Source of the DNA: Bacillus spongiae
Lineage (GTDB): Bacteria > Bacillota > Bacilli > Bacillales > Bacillaceae_K
DNA: 64,000 nt
Direction: 5' to 3'
NCBI RefSeq assembly: GCF_037120725.1
Contig: NZ_JBBAXC010000004.1
Location: forward strand, 62,001 to 126,000
Shown: in pieces, positions 26,384 to 35,424 of the stretch
Position numbering within the stretch: the stretch's first letter is position 1
Layout of the letters: each line of letters starts with the position of its first letter
The notes under the pieces: model-generated
Seen by the model: the letters and a program-made list of their open reading frames with translations, nothing else
Databases searched by the model: none
What the model was told of the DNA's origin: nothing
Position numbers and translations under genes: made by a program

Positions 26384-27190
26384 TTATTTACATAAGCCTT
26401 CTGGGCTACTTGTATCACATTTATTCCCTTTCAAGTTATTGTTGGTACCAGGATTCCCCTCATCGTTTATATCAAAAGTAACAACTCCATCACCATTACC
26501 AAACGCACGGTTGAAGAAAACATCATTGTCGTTAGAGGATGTATTCAATAAAATACCATTAAACCCAATGTTTGTGACTGTGTTTCGTTTAATTAGGTTG
26601 CCATCGGAATTGGATAAATTAATACCGTTGGCACTGTCATTATTAAGAGTATTGCCATTAATTAAATTGTTATTTGAAAAGCTTAACGAGATAGGGTTAC
26701 TATTTCCACTAGAAGTATTACCTTTTAGTATGTTCCTGTCAGAATCGGATAAAGTAATGCCAAGACTATTATCAATAAACGAATTATCTTTAATCATATT
26801 ACTCTCTGAAGTTAATACTTGTATAGCAATACTATTTCCTTGAAAATCAAAACTCCTCACTAACACCCCTGAAGTGGTATTAAGTCTTATAGCAATACTC
26901 GGTGAATCAATTACAGGTTTTTCTTTTCCTATTCCAATCAGCTTAATCTTATCTTGGTTAATAGTGAAGGATTCGTTATAAGGAGTACCATTCTCTTTCA
27001 CTTTAACCAATATTATGTCACCAGGTTCAGCCATACTAACTGCACCTGAAATAGTCCCTACTTCATCTGGTACAATAATTGTTTTTTCGTTCATAATGAC
27101 AATGCCTATAACAGTGAGGATTGCAAAAAAGAAGAGCGTAGCAAAAACAATGAAAATCCATACAAAGTTGTTTCGTTTTGAAGCACTCAC
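26384..27190 (-). CDS. Membrane-anchored right-handed beta-helix protein
   Basis: A 268-residue protein with an N-terminal membrane anchor (VWIFIVFATLFFFAILTVIGIVI cut short here in description, residues about 9-33) and an outer part made of beta-helix rungs. The rungs repeat a pattern of N-x-I-x-x-N about every 22 residues: SESNMIKDNSFIDNS, DSDRNILKGNTSSGNS, NNNLINGNTLNND, DGNLIKRNTVTNIG. This matches NosD/PbH1-type repeats, which bind carbohydrates or act as structural proteins. GTG start with GAGGTGA 4 nt upstream. It stands alone; it may be a surface protein of unknown ligand. Confidence 0.8.
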   Translation of the reverse strand: MSASKRNNFVWIFIVFATLFFFAILTVIGIVIMNEKTIIVPDEVGTISGAVSMAEPGDIILVKVKENGTPYNESFTINQDKIKLIGIGKEKPVIDSPSIAIRLNTTSGVLVRSFDFQGNSIAIQVLTSESNMIKDNSFIDNSLGITLSDSDRNILKGNTSSGNSNPISLSFSNNNLINGNTLNNDSANGINLSNSDGNLIKRNTVTNIGFNGILLNTSSNDNDVFFNRAFGNGDGVVTFDINDEGNPGTNNNLKGNKCDTSSPEGLCK

Positions 27191-27386
27191 ATTCTCACCT
27201 CATTTTTTTAACAAACACTCTTACACTTTATGAGGAATGCAAATGTATTATGTAATGTTCTTAATTCTCGCTCTTCAGTGGTGAATATTTTTCAAGGCAA
27301 ATAAAACACCTAATAAACCTAATGAATTTTACTCAATAATCTTTGCGTTGATTGCATTCGGCAGGACACAATGGTTCCACCATTTT

Positions 27387-27626
27387 TCAATTGAGACATT
27401 GTTCTCTAATTCTCTCTCTAATGCAATCTACAATGAGTGTTGATCTAATGCTTCCCTGTCTCAAGCCATCCATTTGTCTTCCTTTAGAAATAACATAAAT
27501 TCTTAACTCATTTGATTTTACAAGTCCCCCCACGGAATCTTTATTAAACTCGTGCAACTCAATGAAAACGTCATTTAATTCCATGACAGCTTCCCACAAA
27601 ATATGATTCTCAAAAGTATCTCCCAC
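27387..27626 (-). CDS. Hypothetical protein
   Basis: A 79-residue soluble protein (MGDTFENHILWEAVMELND) without recognised motifs. The GTG start at 27626 has GGGAGA 5 nt upstream; an ATG at codon 15 with GGGAAG is an alternative. Its 5' region holds a structured segment (27650-27745) and a TATAAT-like box, so it may have a regulated leader. The C-terminus is basic and helical (IVDCIRERIREQCLN). Confidence 0.55.
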   Translation of the reverse strand: MGDTFENHILWEAVMELNDVFIELHEFNKDSVGGLVKSNELRIYVISKGRQMDGLRQGSIRSTLIVDCIRERIREQCLN

Positions 27627-27649
27627 AATATTCTCCCAAATAAATTTCT

Positions 27650-27745
27650 AAGAACTCTTCAGGAGGTTTCTCCTTCACCTTTATAGGTGTGGCTCACGTT
27701 GACATGTCGTTCACCGTGAGAGGATGAATTTACCTGAGGGGACTA
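27650..27745 (-). ncRNA. Candidate structured leader
   Basis: Several complementary segments cluster here: CTTCAGG (27657-27663)/CCTGAGG (27733-27739), AGGAG/CTCCT (27661-27674), CACCT/AGGTG (27676-27689) and CTCACG/CGTGAG (27693-27720). The first two compete with each other. It lies about 25 nt upstream of the GTG of the 79-residue gene, and a TATAAT-like box (about 27746-27751 on the minus strand) could start the transcript. It matches no riboswitch class I know. Which strand is transcribed is not certain. Confidence 0.35.
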
Positions 27746-27888
27746 TTATAAACTTTAAACTTGGGAACTAATAAAAAAACTAGAAGTGACTTACATAATA
27801 TCTCGATTTCAAGCTTCAACAAATGGACGCGATGTTACAGAACAAAGATAGAAAATAATTAAACTAAAATCGTCTTCGTAAAATATTT

Positions 27889-27932
27889 AAAGAGCCTTTT
27901 TTAATCCTTTATTCAAAAAGAGGCTCTTTTTA
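27889..27932. terminator. Bidirectional hairpin terminator
   Basis: AAAGAGCC (27889-27896) and GGCTCTTT (27922-27929) with an extra T/A pairing, ending in TTTTTATTT on the plus strand. It sits in a gap without a clear upstream plus-strand gene. It may back up the terminator of the hydrolase on the minus strand. Confidence 0.65.
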
Positions 27933-28054
27933 TTTGAGAAATCCACATATTAAGACGTGCTATTGATCAATCTTTTTTATCACCAAACATGTGAAGAAAG
28001 AGAATGAGTGTAAGTTGAAATGCGTTACAATTAATTCCTTACATATAAGATATA

Positions 28055-28083
28055 AAACAACCATTTCAATCAGAAATGGCTGT
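28055..28083 (-). terminator. Terminator after alpha/beta hydrolase gene
   Basis: CCATTTC (28061-28067) and GAAATGG (28073-28079) with flanking ACA/TGT pairing. The minus strand runs on into TGTTTTATA. It is 18 nt after the stop of the 28101 gene. Confidence 0.75.
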
Positions 28084-28100
28084 CGTGCTCTTTCTATTCT

Positions 28101-29027
28101 TCAGTTGGAAATGTATTCTGCATAATCATTGTTTTCACTAGAATTAGCAGTTAGAATATGTGTTAAATCACTCAATTCAAAGTGATTACTCCAGTGGACA
28201 TAATGTCCACTTTTTACCGGAAAGTATGTTACCGGAAGATTATGTTTCTTTAATTTTTGTATGTATTTATTTGTTCGTCTATACTCTTTATCATCCATAT
28301 TTTCGAAAGTACCATAAACTAAATAGGTTGGCACATTTACATTTAGAAGTAATTTTGGCAATTTTAAGTTGTAGTAACCAAACATAAGGTTAAGGCCCTC
28401 AACTGAGAAATCAATAGGATTTTTAAAGGCTATTTTGACGTATTCATTTTCCTCAATGGCAGTACGCTCACAAAATTGCTTAACACTCGCTTCGATGTTA
28501 TCCTCTACTGTTTCGTTCTCTTGCATAAATAATGGCGCAAGCCTCTTTAAAAATGGTTTCCCCAATAATCGAACACATCCATTAATGAGTGGAAACATAT
28601 AAGCAAATGGACCAAATTCTGACGTAGGGATTCTAGGATAAGGCTTATGCCCTTGGTCCAGTAAAATGAGCTTATCAACCTTATTTGGATAATACAGAGC
28701 GAAAGCTAAAAGAATAGCTCCCCCCAACGAATGACCAATTAAGGTAGCTCTTTCTATATGCTGTTCTTCCATATACTCATTCACCCAATTTGCAAGTACC
28801 AAAGGAGTGATTCTTTGTTCAATCCCTTCACTTTTACCTAAACCAGGTAAATCAATCAAATGGGTTTCAAACCTGTCACTCAATTCTTCTGCAATATTGA
28901 GGCCTTCCTTTCCAGAGAAACCAGCAGCAGGAAGAAAAATTACGGGCTCACCTTCTCCAAGTTTTTCAACAAAATAATTATGAATAATGGTTCTCACCTC
29001 AACAATATCGTTATTTGATAACTCCAT
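28101..29027 (-). CDS. Alpha/beta hydrolase
   Basis: A 308-residue cytoplasmic hydrolase. The oxyanion region is FLPAAGFSG (about 31-39), the nucleophile elbow is GHSLGG (about 98-103), an acid lies near VYGTFENMDD, and the catalytic His is in SGHYVHW near residue 279. The lid between about 130 and 220 is helical. No signal peptide. The substrate is unknown. The ATG has only a weak ribosome site, since AAAGGAGG is 23 nt upstream, with no closer start in frame. A perfect palindrome (29161-29182) about 135 nt upstream might control it. Confidence 0.87.
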   Translation of the reverse strand: MELSNNDIVEVRTIIHNYFVEKLGEGEPVIFLPAAGFSGKEGLNIAEELSDRFETHLIDLPGLGKSEGIEQRITPLVLANWVNEYMEEQHIERATLIGHSLGGAILLAFALYYPNKVDKLILLDQGHKPYPRIPTSEFGPFAYMFPLINGCVRLLGKPFLKRLAPLFMQENETVEDNIEASVKQFCERTAIEENEYVKIAFKNPIDFSVEGLNLMFGYYNLKLPKLLLNVNVPTYLVYGTFENMDDKEYRRTNKYIQKLKKHNLPVTYFPVKSGHYVHWSNHFELSDLTHILTANSSENNDYAEYISN

Positions 29028-29160
29028 TCTTTTGTCAAAAGCAGTACGTTCCTCCTTTAGTAACCAGGTTAACTGCCTACTAGATTAAATTCGCTTTATC
29101 TAAACTTATTAAAAATGAGTATTCGACACGAATATGAACATACCTTCCTTAGAAATTAAA

Positions 29161-29182
29161 AAACTGTCAATATTGACAGTTT
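29161..29182. promoter_or_regulatory. Perfect 22-bp palindrome
   Basis: The half-site AAACTGTCAAT is followed directly by its exact reverse complement. It may be an operator for the hydrolase gene (about 135 nt away) or a small terminator for the plus strand, since ATTTTGTTTTAT follows. Confidence 0.45.
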
Positions 29183-29592
29183 ATTTTGTTTTATATTCAT
29201 TTTGTAGCGAACTTTTAGTCCAATAATATGTTTAATCAATCTCTTTATACATTTTCCTTCATCATTTGACAATATGGATTAATCAATACTAAGTATTTTA
29301 TTCACGTTGCACATATATTTCTATAAGGGGTCCTTTCCTTAATAGCCAATAATGCTCCGACGTATAGAATATAAGAGGATTAAATTTTAACCATTCACCC
29401 TTTTTCCTTCACATTTACGAGCCGCATCGCAGCCTTCCTCTTCTTTCTATACTAGTGGTATTATGTAACTGTACTATGCCAGCCCTAACATCCAACTCTA
29501 TGATTTTACACCAATCCAGAATTACATCAAGTACATCCCTATTAAGCCCGTTTACATGCAGAACTCCACCTTCTTTAATAAACATAATAAGG

Positions 29593-29632
29593 AAAGTCAT
29601 CAGACGAAAACAACAACGTCTGATGACTTTTG
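29593..29632 (-). terminator. Terminator after 45-residue gene
   Basis: A perfect 14-bp stem (AAAGTCATCAGACG at 29593-29606 and its complement at 29617-29630) with a 10-nt loop. It lies 18 nt after the stop of the minus-strand small gene and supports that this gene is real. Confidence 0.85.
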
Positions 29633-29649
29633 TCATACCTTATCATTTC

Positions 29650-29787
29650 TTAATAGTCAATCTCGTCATAATCTTTTGGCTGAGGCAACGGCTGTCCATT
29701 TTCTCGAGTCGAAAGGTCACGAATATATTTTTCTTCATTTTGAGGACTTACTGAGTCCTTTTTCGGTTGCTTTTTTTCCTTTGCCAC
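29650..29787 (-). CDS. 45-residue hydrophilic protein
   Basis: A short gene found by eye. The GTG at 29787 is preceded by AGGAGAGGTG at 3-4 nt. The product starts AKEKKQPKKDSVSPQNE and ends PLPQPKDYDEIDY: a basic N-terminus, an acidic C-terminus, no hydrophobic segment. A clear terminator follows the stop. I do not recognise it; the composition is like small spore or nucleic-acid-associated proteins of Bacillus, which is only an impression. Confidence 0.7.
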   Translation of the reverse strand: MAKEKKQPKKDSVSPQNEEKYIRDLSTRENGQPLPQPKDYDEIDY

Positions 29788-30053
29788 ACTCACCTCTCCT
29801 TTCCAACGTTGTACCTATAATATGTACTAATTGTTAAGGCTTCACCCTCTTATAACTAAATATGTTGAAGGAGTGTGAGAACGTGCTATTTAACCCCTCT
29901 ATCGCCTTAGCAAAACGAACTTAAAGAATTTCAATGAGATAGCTCAACTTGGAAATAACGATAAGTAAAATCCTAGGAATACCCTAATGAAAATATCAAC
30001 GATGACCTTTTGAAAGCTATATTTCAACACTTATTTTATCGTGATTTCCTTTT

Positions 30054-31049
30054 TTATTCATCGATAGTCTTCAATTCTCCATCCAGCCCCTTTAATATTG
30101 GATTCACCTCCATCATAAAGTCCAAGAACTCTTCAGACATTCTAGCTGTTAGTGTTAAAGCAACATTCCATTTTGCTTGGATTTCGTCAAATTTCCCATC
30201 AGCCTTTATATTCTGAAATCCTGCATTTAACATATCAATCAGTTCTTGGTCTCCTTTGGTTACAGCAATTGCATTATAAGGAAATTCTCCCACCGAAGTT
30301 CCGTTTTCGTTTTCTTCGACTTCTGCTTCTTCTTGAAGTGCTTCCATGACATATTGAAATAGACTATCACTTAAAATCTGAATTCCATATTCTCTATCTT
30401 GCCACAAAACAGCATAGATAGTGTCCATAGCATCAACAGCGACATCGGATTGCTCATTTACTACATCTTGAAGCACCTTGTCCGATGTGTCAAAACGACG
30501 AATCTCAGCACCCGTTTCTTCTGCAAGAATATCAGCAATTCTTTCTGCTAATGAACCAGTTTTCACTGCAATTACATGATTTTCGTGAATATCCTCAATT
30601 TCTTCTATGCTGCTTCCTTTTTTAGAAACAATGCTTGACGATGCATTTGTAATTCGATTAGCAAAGTCCACTTTTCCTTCTTTTTCAGGAGATGGACCTA
30701 ATGAAGTAGTAGAAATCGCTGCGTCTAGCTGTCCAGTTTGGAGAGAGGGAACGATGGAACTAAAGTTCATCGATTTAAAATTTACGTTAAGACCTTGATC
30801 TTCTGCAATAGCTTCTAAGACATCAACGTCAAACCCAGTTAGTTCTCCATTTTCATCAATAAAAGAGAAGGGAGAATTGGCATTTTCAACTCCTACCGTA
30901 ATGGTGTCTCTTTCATTTGCATTCTCTTTTCCTTGATCGGTTTGATCATCCCCAGCTCCTACAGGTTCTGTACCCTCTCCACTGAATCCACATGCGGATA
31001 AAATAAGTAGTAAACAAGCGATGGTACCAATGAGTCTATTTTTTTTCAT
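30054..31049 (-). CDS. Amino-acid-type ABC substrate-binding lipoprotein (orphan)
   Basis: A 331-residue solute-binding protein of family 3. Signal peptide with lipobox LSAC (Cys near residue 20 of the MKKNRL start). The body shows VGVENANSPFSFIDENGEL, FDVDVLEAIAEDQGL, LQTGQLDAAISTTS and AVKTGSLAERIA, typical of polar amino acid binders. AAAGGAAC lies 9 nt before the ATG at 31049. No permease or ATPase gene is adjacent. It is a close paralogue of the lipoprotein at 59077, including the unusual C-terminal extension after the domain (EEFLDFMMEVNP). It may share the importer at 55 kb or act in sensing. Confidence 0.9.
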   Translation of the reverse strand: MKKNRLIGTIACLLLILSACGFSGEGTEPVGAGDDQTDQGKENANERDTITVGVENANSPFSFIDENGELTGFDVDVLEAIAEDQGLNVNFKSMNFSSIVPSLQTGQLDAAISTTSLGPSPEKEGKVDFANRITNASSSIVSKKGSSIEEIEDIHENHVIAVKTGSLAERIADILAEETGAEIRRFDTSDKVLQDVVNEQSDVAVDAMDTIYAVLWQDREYGIQILSDSLFQYVMEALQEEAEVEENENGTSVGEFPYNAIAVTKGDQELIDMLNAGFQNIKADGKFDEIQAKWNVALTLTARMSEEFLDFMMEVNPILKGLDGELKTIDE

Positions 31050-31948
31050 GGGTTTATCGTTCCTTTCTTTTTTTTGCATATCAATCCTATGAAAGTAGCT
31101 ATGCTAAGAACACCAGATAATGAATGGTGTAATAATTTTATGTCGCAAGGAAAATACTGCTTGAATTGTCTCAATATAAGAGCCTATCATGCTGAATGTT
31201 GTATTCCTTACACCCATTATTTAACCATCTGTATCTGTATTTCATATGAAAGCCATCTGAATTCTGTGTGAATGTACCTCATTAGGAAGATTTTTTCTAA
31301 TTGATAGCAAAGAGACTGACAGTAAATATAAAAAACCCTAAACAACTAGAATTTAGGAGTTTTTGTAGTGTAGTGATTATATGTCCTTAGCAACACAATC
31401 AAGATAGTAGCACGTTTGTCATTATGCGTTGATTTATATGTAAAATAGAAACGCATATTCCAAGAAGATTGGACCAATACACGAAAAGACGCACTATTCA
31501 ATGAACTGTACCCCAATTGTTCGCCACAATTTATCAAATGGAGATGTTGTTTTTTATGAAATTAATGCGGTGTAACAATTTTTTATGGGAAAAACAATTG
31601 TGAAGCTACTACATAATCTATAGGGGTGCCCCACAGTAATTTTCACCAATGGATAAGATTGTACGACGGTTAGGTGAAGAGTATAATTATCATGTTTCCC
31701 CTGAATATTGAAGTGTATATGGTATACTCCAGGATTTCGTTAAATACCCTTAAAACATTCATCACATCTGAATCTGTATTAAAAGTATCCCAATCTGAAC
31801 GAATCAACTGCATTTCATCCCTCTGTATACAGCGATCAAATGACTGGGCTTAAGAGAAAGCAGAGAAACTGATTGAGGCGGCTAAAATAAATCTATTTCA
31901 ACAAAAATGTGTATGTTCTTCTGCTAAAGCATCCATAACTAATTGAGG
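31050..31948. other. Intergenic, 899 nt, probable decayed DNA
   Basis: No intact gene. It holds a hairpin at 31331 and scraps that look once coding on the plus strand, such as MDKIVRRLGEEYNYHVSPEY (from about 31651) and EKAEKLIEAAKINLF (about 31858-31902), interrupted by stops. These could be from a transposase, but I cannot name the family. Confidence 0.4.
31331..31366. terminator. Hairpin terminator
   Basis: AAAAAC and CTAAA pair with TTTAG and GTTTTT around an 8-nt loop. T tracts exist on both strands. No intact gene is directly upstream on either strand. Confidence 0.55.
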
Positions 31949-32392
31949 TTATTTTTCTAGAATTAAATAATCTTTTGTTTTAGATACGGTAATACCATTT
32001 TCATTCGCAAATTCCATTAATTTAGTAGCTACTGTATGAGGTTCAAAGTTAACTACTCTAATATTGGACCCTTTTTTGACTTGTATAATAATACCCTTCG
32101 TTGTCCACCCTATACGTTTACATTTCATTTGTTTGATTTGATTAGAATATACTATTTTTTTGTAAATCGTCATTTCTATTAATTGTATTTGGTAAGTAAC
32201 TTTCTCTTTCCCAATCTCTAATTTATATCGGATAAAAAATGATAATAGAATAACTCCACAAATTAAAAGTTTACCAAAAAAGATTTCATAGGATAAATGT
32301 AAGTTCATCACTAAACTTACAATGATTGACATTACGTTTATGGCTAATAACATTCCTAAAACCCTTCTTTGAGTTCTTGCTATATAAAGCAC
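31949..32392 (-). CDS. Membrane protein with PH-like domain
   Basis: A 147-residue protein: two membrane helices (GMLLAINVMSIIVSLVMNL, LLICGVILLSFFI) and a soluble C-terminal domain that looks like a bacterial PH fold (KVTYQIQLIEMTIYKKIVYS, later GWTTKGIIIQVKKG). The GTG at 32392 has AAGGAGGGG 6 nt upstream; a TTG 28 codons earlier has no ribosome site. Function unknown. It is 190 nt downstream of a small membrane protein on the same strand. Confidence 0.65.
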   Translation of the reverse strand: MLYIARTQRRVLGMLLAINVMSIIVSLVMNLHLSYEIFFGKLLICGVILLSFFIRYKLEIGKEKVTYQIQLIEMTIYKKIVYSNQIKQMKCKRIGWTTKGIIIQVKKGSNIRVVNFEPHTVATKLMEFANENGITVSKTKDYLILEK

Positions 32393-32581
32393 CACTATCC
32401 CCTCCTTCCAGGTAGTAAATAAGCTCTTCAACAACTTCCTAATTTTAGCATAAATGCACACTTCGCCTTTCACCAATTTAAGACCCTTTTCATGAAAAGA
32501 ACGCCTATTTTATTACAGATTAGTGGCCATTTGTTATAGACTTGAATTTCAAGAATTTATCACTTTATTTAGACTGAAGTT

Positions 32582-32899
32582 TCAAAAAGGGATTTCCCCT
32601 GTAAAAAATGGAATAAATACGCCAAAAATAGAAGCTATAAAAAGAACCCAAAAGGTTTTTGAAGATAATCTATTTTTTAGTAATGGACTATCTTTTGATA
32701 TAAGAATGGAAAGTAGGATGGTATATATTCCAAATAGGATGAACGTTAATCCAAACCAAACCACCCACACGTTCCCCATAAAGTTAATTCCTGCATTTTC
32801 ATATACATTTCTCAGAACATTTACAGTTAAGAACAAACCGAGAAGTAAAAATACAATTAGTTCACTTATTGAAACAACATAGATTTTCCATAAAGCCAT
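32582..32899 (-). CDS. Small membrane protein
   Basis: A 105-residue protein with three hydrophobic segments (ISELIVFLLLGLFLTVNVL, VWFGLTFILFGIYTILLSI, FWVLFIASIFGVFIPFF). GGGGGAAAA lies just before the ATG. No family recognised; part of a run of small membrane proteins. Confidence 0.7.
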   Translation of the reverse strand: MALWKIYVVSISELIVFLLLGLFLTVNVLRNVYENAGINFMGNVWVVWFGLTFILFGIYTILLSILISKDSPLLKNRLSSKTFWVLFIASIFGVFIPFFTGEIPF

Positions 32900-33110
32900 C
32901 TGTTTTCCCCCTTTTTTTAGTCATTCTGCCTGATAGAATGAAAGAGAGCTTGTCATCGTTTTTTTAACTCTTGATTGCGACCAACTATGGAAGGCTTCAT
33001 CACAGTTTATATTGCATATCTTCTTCCACTAAAGCTCTCTATAATTGAAACTATATTATTTGAGTACTTTCCACCTCATAGGCAAACTGTTACCGGAGTC
33101 ATTATTATTT

Positions 33111-33323
33111 CTATTTATTTTCCTTTATAACTTTGAACGACAAACTTGCCAAAATAAATGAAACTACAATTAGAACTGGGGCAACTACAAAAGCTGCTAA
33201 TAAGTCTGTTTTATAATTCCATGGTACAAATGATTCCCATAATTCACTTGTTATTTTCCATAACACAATAAAAATAACTATTGTAAATACAAAGTAGATG
33301 ATTTTCTCTATTACGATTTTCAT
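33111..33323 (-). CDS. Small membrane protein
   Basis: A 70-residue protein with two membrane helices (IIYFVFTIVIFIVLW and LLAAFVVAPVLIVVSFIL) and a basic tail. The ATG at 33323 is chosen because GGAGAGGG lies 9 nt upstream; an earlier in-frame start lacks one. Function unknown. Confidence 0.68.
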   Translation of the reverse strand: MKIVIEKIIYFVFTIVIFIVLWKITSELWESFVPWNYKTDLLAAFVVAPVLIVVSFILASLSFKVIKENK

Positions 33324-33505
33324 CTTTGTTACCCTCTCCTCACAAACTATCATTTTTCCTTTTTCACATAAAAAAGCGTTACTAACAACACTTCTTAAAC
33401 TATAGAGCCTGATAGCTAAATAACCGAATTCAAGATTAATTAAAAGAGATCATAACAGTCTATAACAAAAGCCTTCGTTTGTTGCCATTACTGATTTGGT
33501 CTACC

Positions 33506-34395
33506 TTAATACTTTTTCCAAACAAATCTTTTACCAACTAAGTTAAACCCAACGGACTCGTAAAGTTTATTTGGAGCCGGATATTTTTCTGGCATAGCAG
33601 TATAGACAGGCGATTTTTCTGCACCAAGTTCTTTAGCAATACTTAACTCCTATAGCAATAATGCTTTGCTAATACCTTTCCCTCTATATTCATGGTAACA
33701 AGATACTGCTTCGATCGTAACTAGCTTATTTTTTTCATCGAACCTTCCACTACTTAAAGCTACTACATTATTATCTGGACCGATAACTACTAAGTCTAAC
33801 TCTTTTCTATAAGTTGAAGTTTCGTAAAAATTATGAAAAATACTCTTATTAAATAATATTCCATAGCATAGCTTATAGGCCTTATACACTTCATCGTGTT
33901 CAATAAGATTCGGTACCGATTTTATGTAAAACCCTTTTGGTAGTTCCAGGCGATTTATTGAATTTTCTAGGTTAAAATCCCTTCTTACCCAGTATTCCTC
34001 GGACTTTTTATACCCATTTTTTAATAAGACATTCTCGTAGTCAGTATCGTTTTCATAAACCTCCCACTCTATTTTATTATCAGAATCAGAATAAAACTTT
34101 TCCCCAACTTTTATTAGTTCATCAAAGATAATCTGTAACTTGCTGCTAGACAAAAGGACCCTTCTTCAAGAATGCCTACTAACATCTCATCATCAAACCA
34201 TAGAAAAACATTTTCTAACGCCTCGTTTATACTCTTACTTGGTTCGTCTATTCCACGTGACAATGCACATTGAAATTCAAATAAGCTTAAATTATTATCA
34301 AACCTTGTCCCATAGGATTCATAACTTTTTTCTAGAAATGTACATATCTTTTGGTAATCACTTATATCTTTATATCTTCTAAAAGTTATTGTCAC
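33506..34395 (-). pseudogene. Broken GNAT N-acetyltransferase gene
   Basis: The start is intact (TITFRRYKDISDYQKI), but at about 34115-34153 the reading moves to another frame that continues as SSKLQIIFDELIKVGEKF. The acetyl-CoA loop YRGKGISKALLL is then cut by an in-frame TAG at 33650-33652. The same frame continues past it with ELSIAKELGAEKSP, YPAPNKLYESVGFN and VGKRFVWKKY, ending at TAA 33506. The rebuilt protein would be about 295 residues, a normal two-part GNAT. Two independent lesions mean that it is dead unless the sequence has errors. Confidence 0.82.
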
Positions 34396-34687
34396 TTTTT
34401 ATCTCTACGTCCATTAGTTTATTTTTAAAGAGATTCCTTTTACGACAAACCTCCCAATTCTGAATAACACTTTATTAAAAAGACAAACACTCCATTAGTA
34501 GTGTTATAAATTAATCCGTTTAACTGCCCTGTTGCTTAATACCAATTATTTCAAAGTACGTCCAATTAGACAATCCTAAAATGAAAAGGCACATTTCTAT
34601 GTTAGAAATGCGCACCCGATAATGGAAAATTCAAATATGAGATAACTTATTTTCTTCAGTTTAATCTCCTGCTCATAAAGTCCTATT

Positions 34688-35350
34688 CTACAGCTCCCAA
34701 CCAATGCCCAATTCTCCAAATGAGATTTTGCTTTCTTTAAGACCTTCTTCATCATCTGATTCAATCATCTTGATTTCACTCTCAGTTAACATTATTTTAT
34801 CATTCGGGTTGCTTATTTTTCTTTCAAAGAGAGAATGAAGGAGACTAACTTGAGATTCAGTCATATAGTAATCCTCTATCCACTCATTTATTGCTACTTC
34901 AATATTCAAAGCTTGCCTTTCAATTAAAAATCCACCATTTTTTATAAATTCTTCGTCGTTATCGTTTGAATTAGAACCACCCTTATTTCCCCAAAATGCA
35001 GTAGTTATTACAGGAGCGACACTCCCATGAATATCATCTAACAAATATTGTAGAGATTCGTTAACCGCAACATCAATTACTTCTTGTGGAGCCCCATTAA
35101 AGTAATTAAGTGCAACTGTATAGTTAGATTCTCGCTCACTATCTTCATTTCGAAAAGCACCTACCACATAGTTCGTATGAAAAGTTATCGTGCCCCGACC
35201 ACCAGAACTATTTTGTACATTGTAATTAATATCATCCCAAGAATGTTCATTTGCTAATTCAGGATAGTGAGCGACCATGATGGCGTGTGCTATTGAGGCT
35301 AATATGCACCCTTCCCAAAGCTGGTCGCCTATCTCATTTATTTTATTCAT
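34688..35350 (-). CDS. Hypothetical protein
   Basis: A 220-residue acidic soluble protein (MNKINEIGDQLWEGCILASI) that I do not recognise. It has a possible Cys near residue 15 within a helix, a Gly/Ser-rich turn (QNSSGGRGTITFHTN), an Asn/Asp-rich loop (GGSNSNDNDEEF) and an acidic C-terminus. AGGGAT precedes the ATG. It is alone between a decayed GNAT gene and a hydrolase. The composition resembles accessory toxin/immunity proteins, without proof. Confidence 0.65.
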   Translation of the reverse strand: MNKINEIGDQLWEGCILASIAHAIMVAHYPELANEHSWDDINYNVQNSSGGRGTITFHTNYVVGAFRNEDSERESNYTVALNYFNGAPQEVIDVAVNESLQYLLDDIHGSVAPVITTAFWGNKGGSNSNDNDEEFIKNGGFLIERQALNIEVAINEWIEDYYMTESQVSLLHSLFERKISNPNDKIMLTESEIKMIESDDEEGLKESKISFGELGIGWEL

Positions 35351-35424
35351 TAATTTAATCCCTTCCTATTACTTTTATATTCTTATTATTTTCGACTTTC
35401 TAGAGGCACCTTGCCCAAAAAAGT

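Noticed and set aside
27655-27745. tRNA gene or known riboswitch at the structured segment
   Set aside because: The stems do not fit a cloverleaf with a TPsiC arm, and I found no match to TPP, SAM, glycine, purine, lysine, M-box, FMN or fluoride consensus elements. It is kept only as an unclassified leader.
29415-29636. 73-codon minus-strand frame (with NRDVLDVILDWCKIIE)
   Set aside because: It begins inside the terminator hairpin of the neighbouring small gene, and its only good ribosome site leads to an ATG in another frame.
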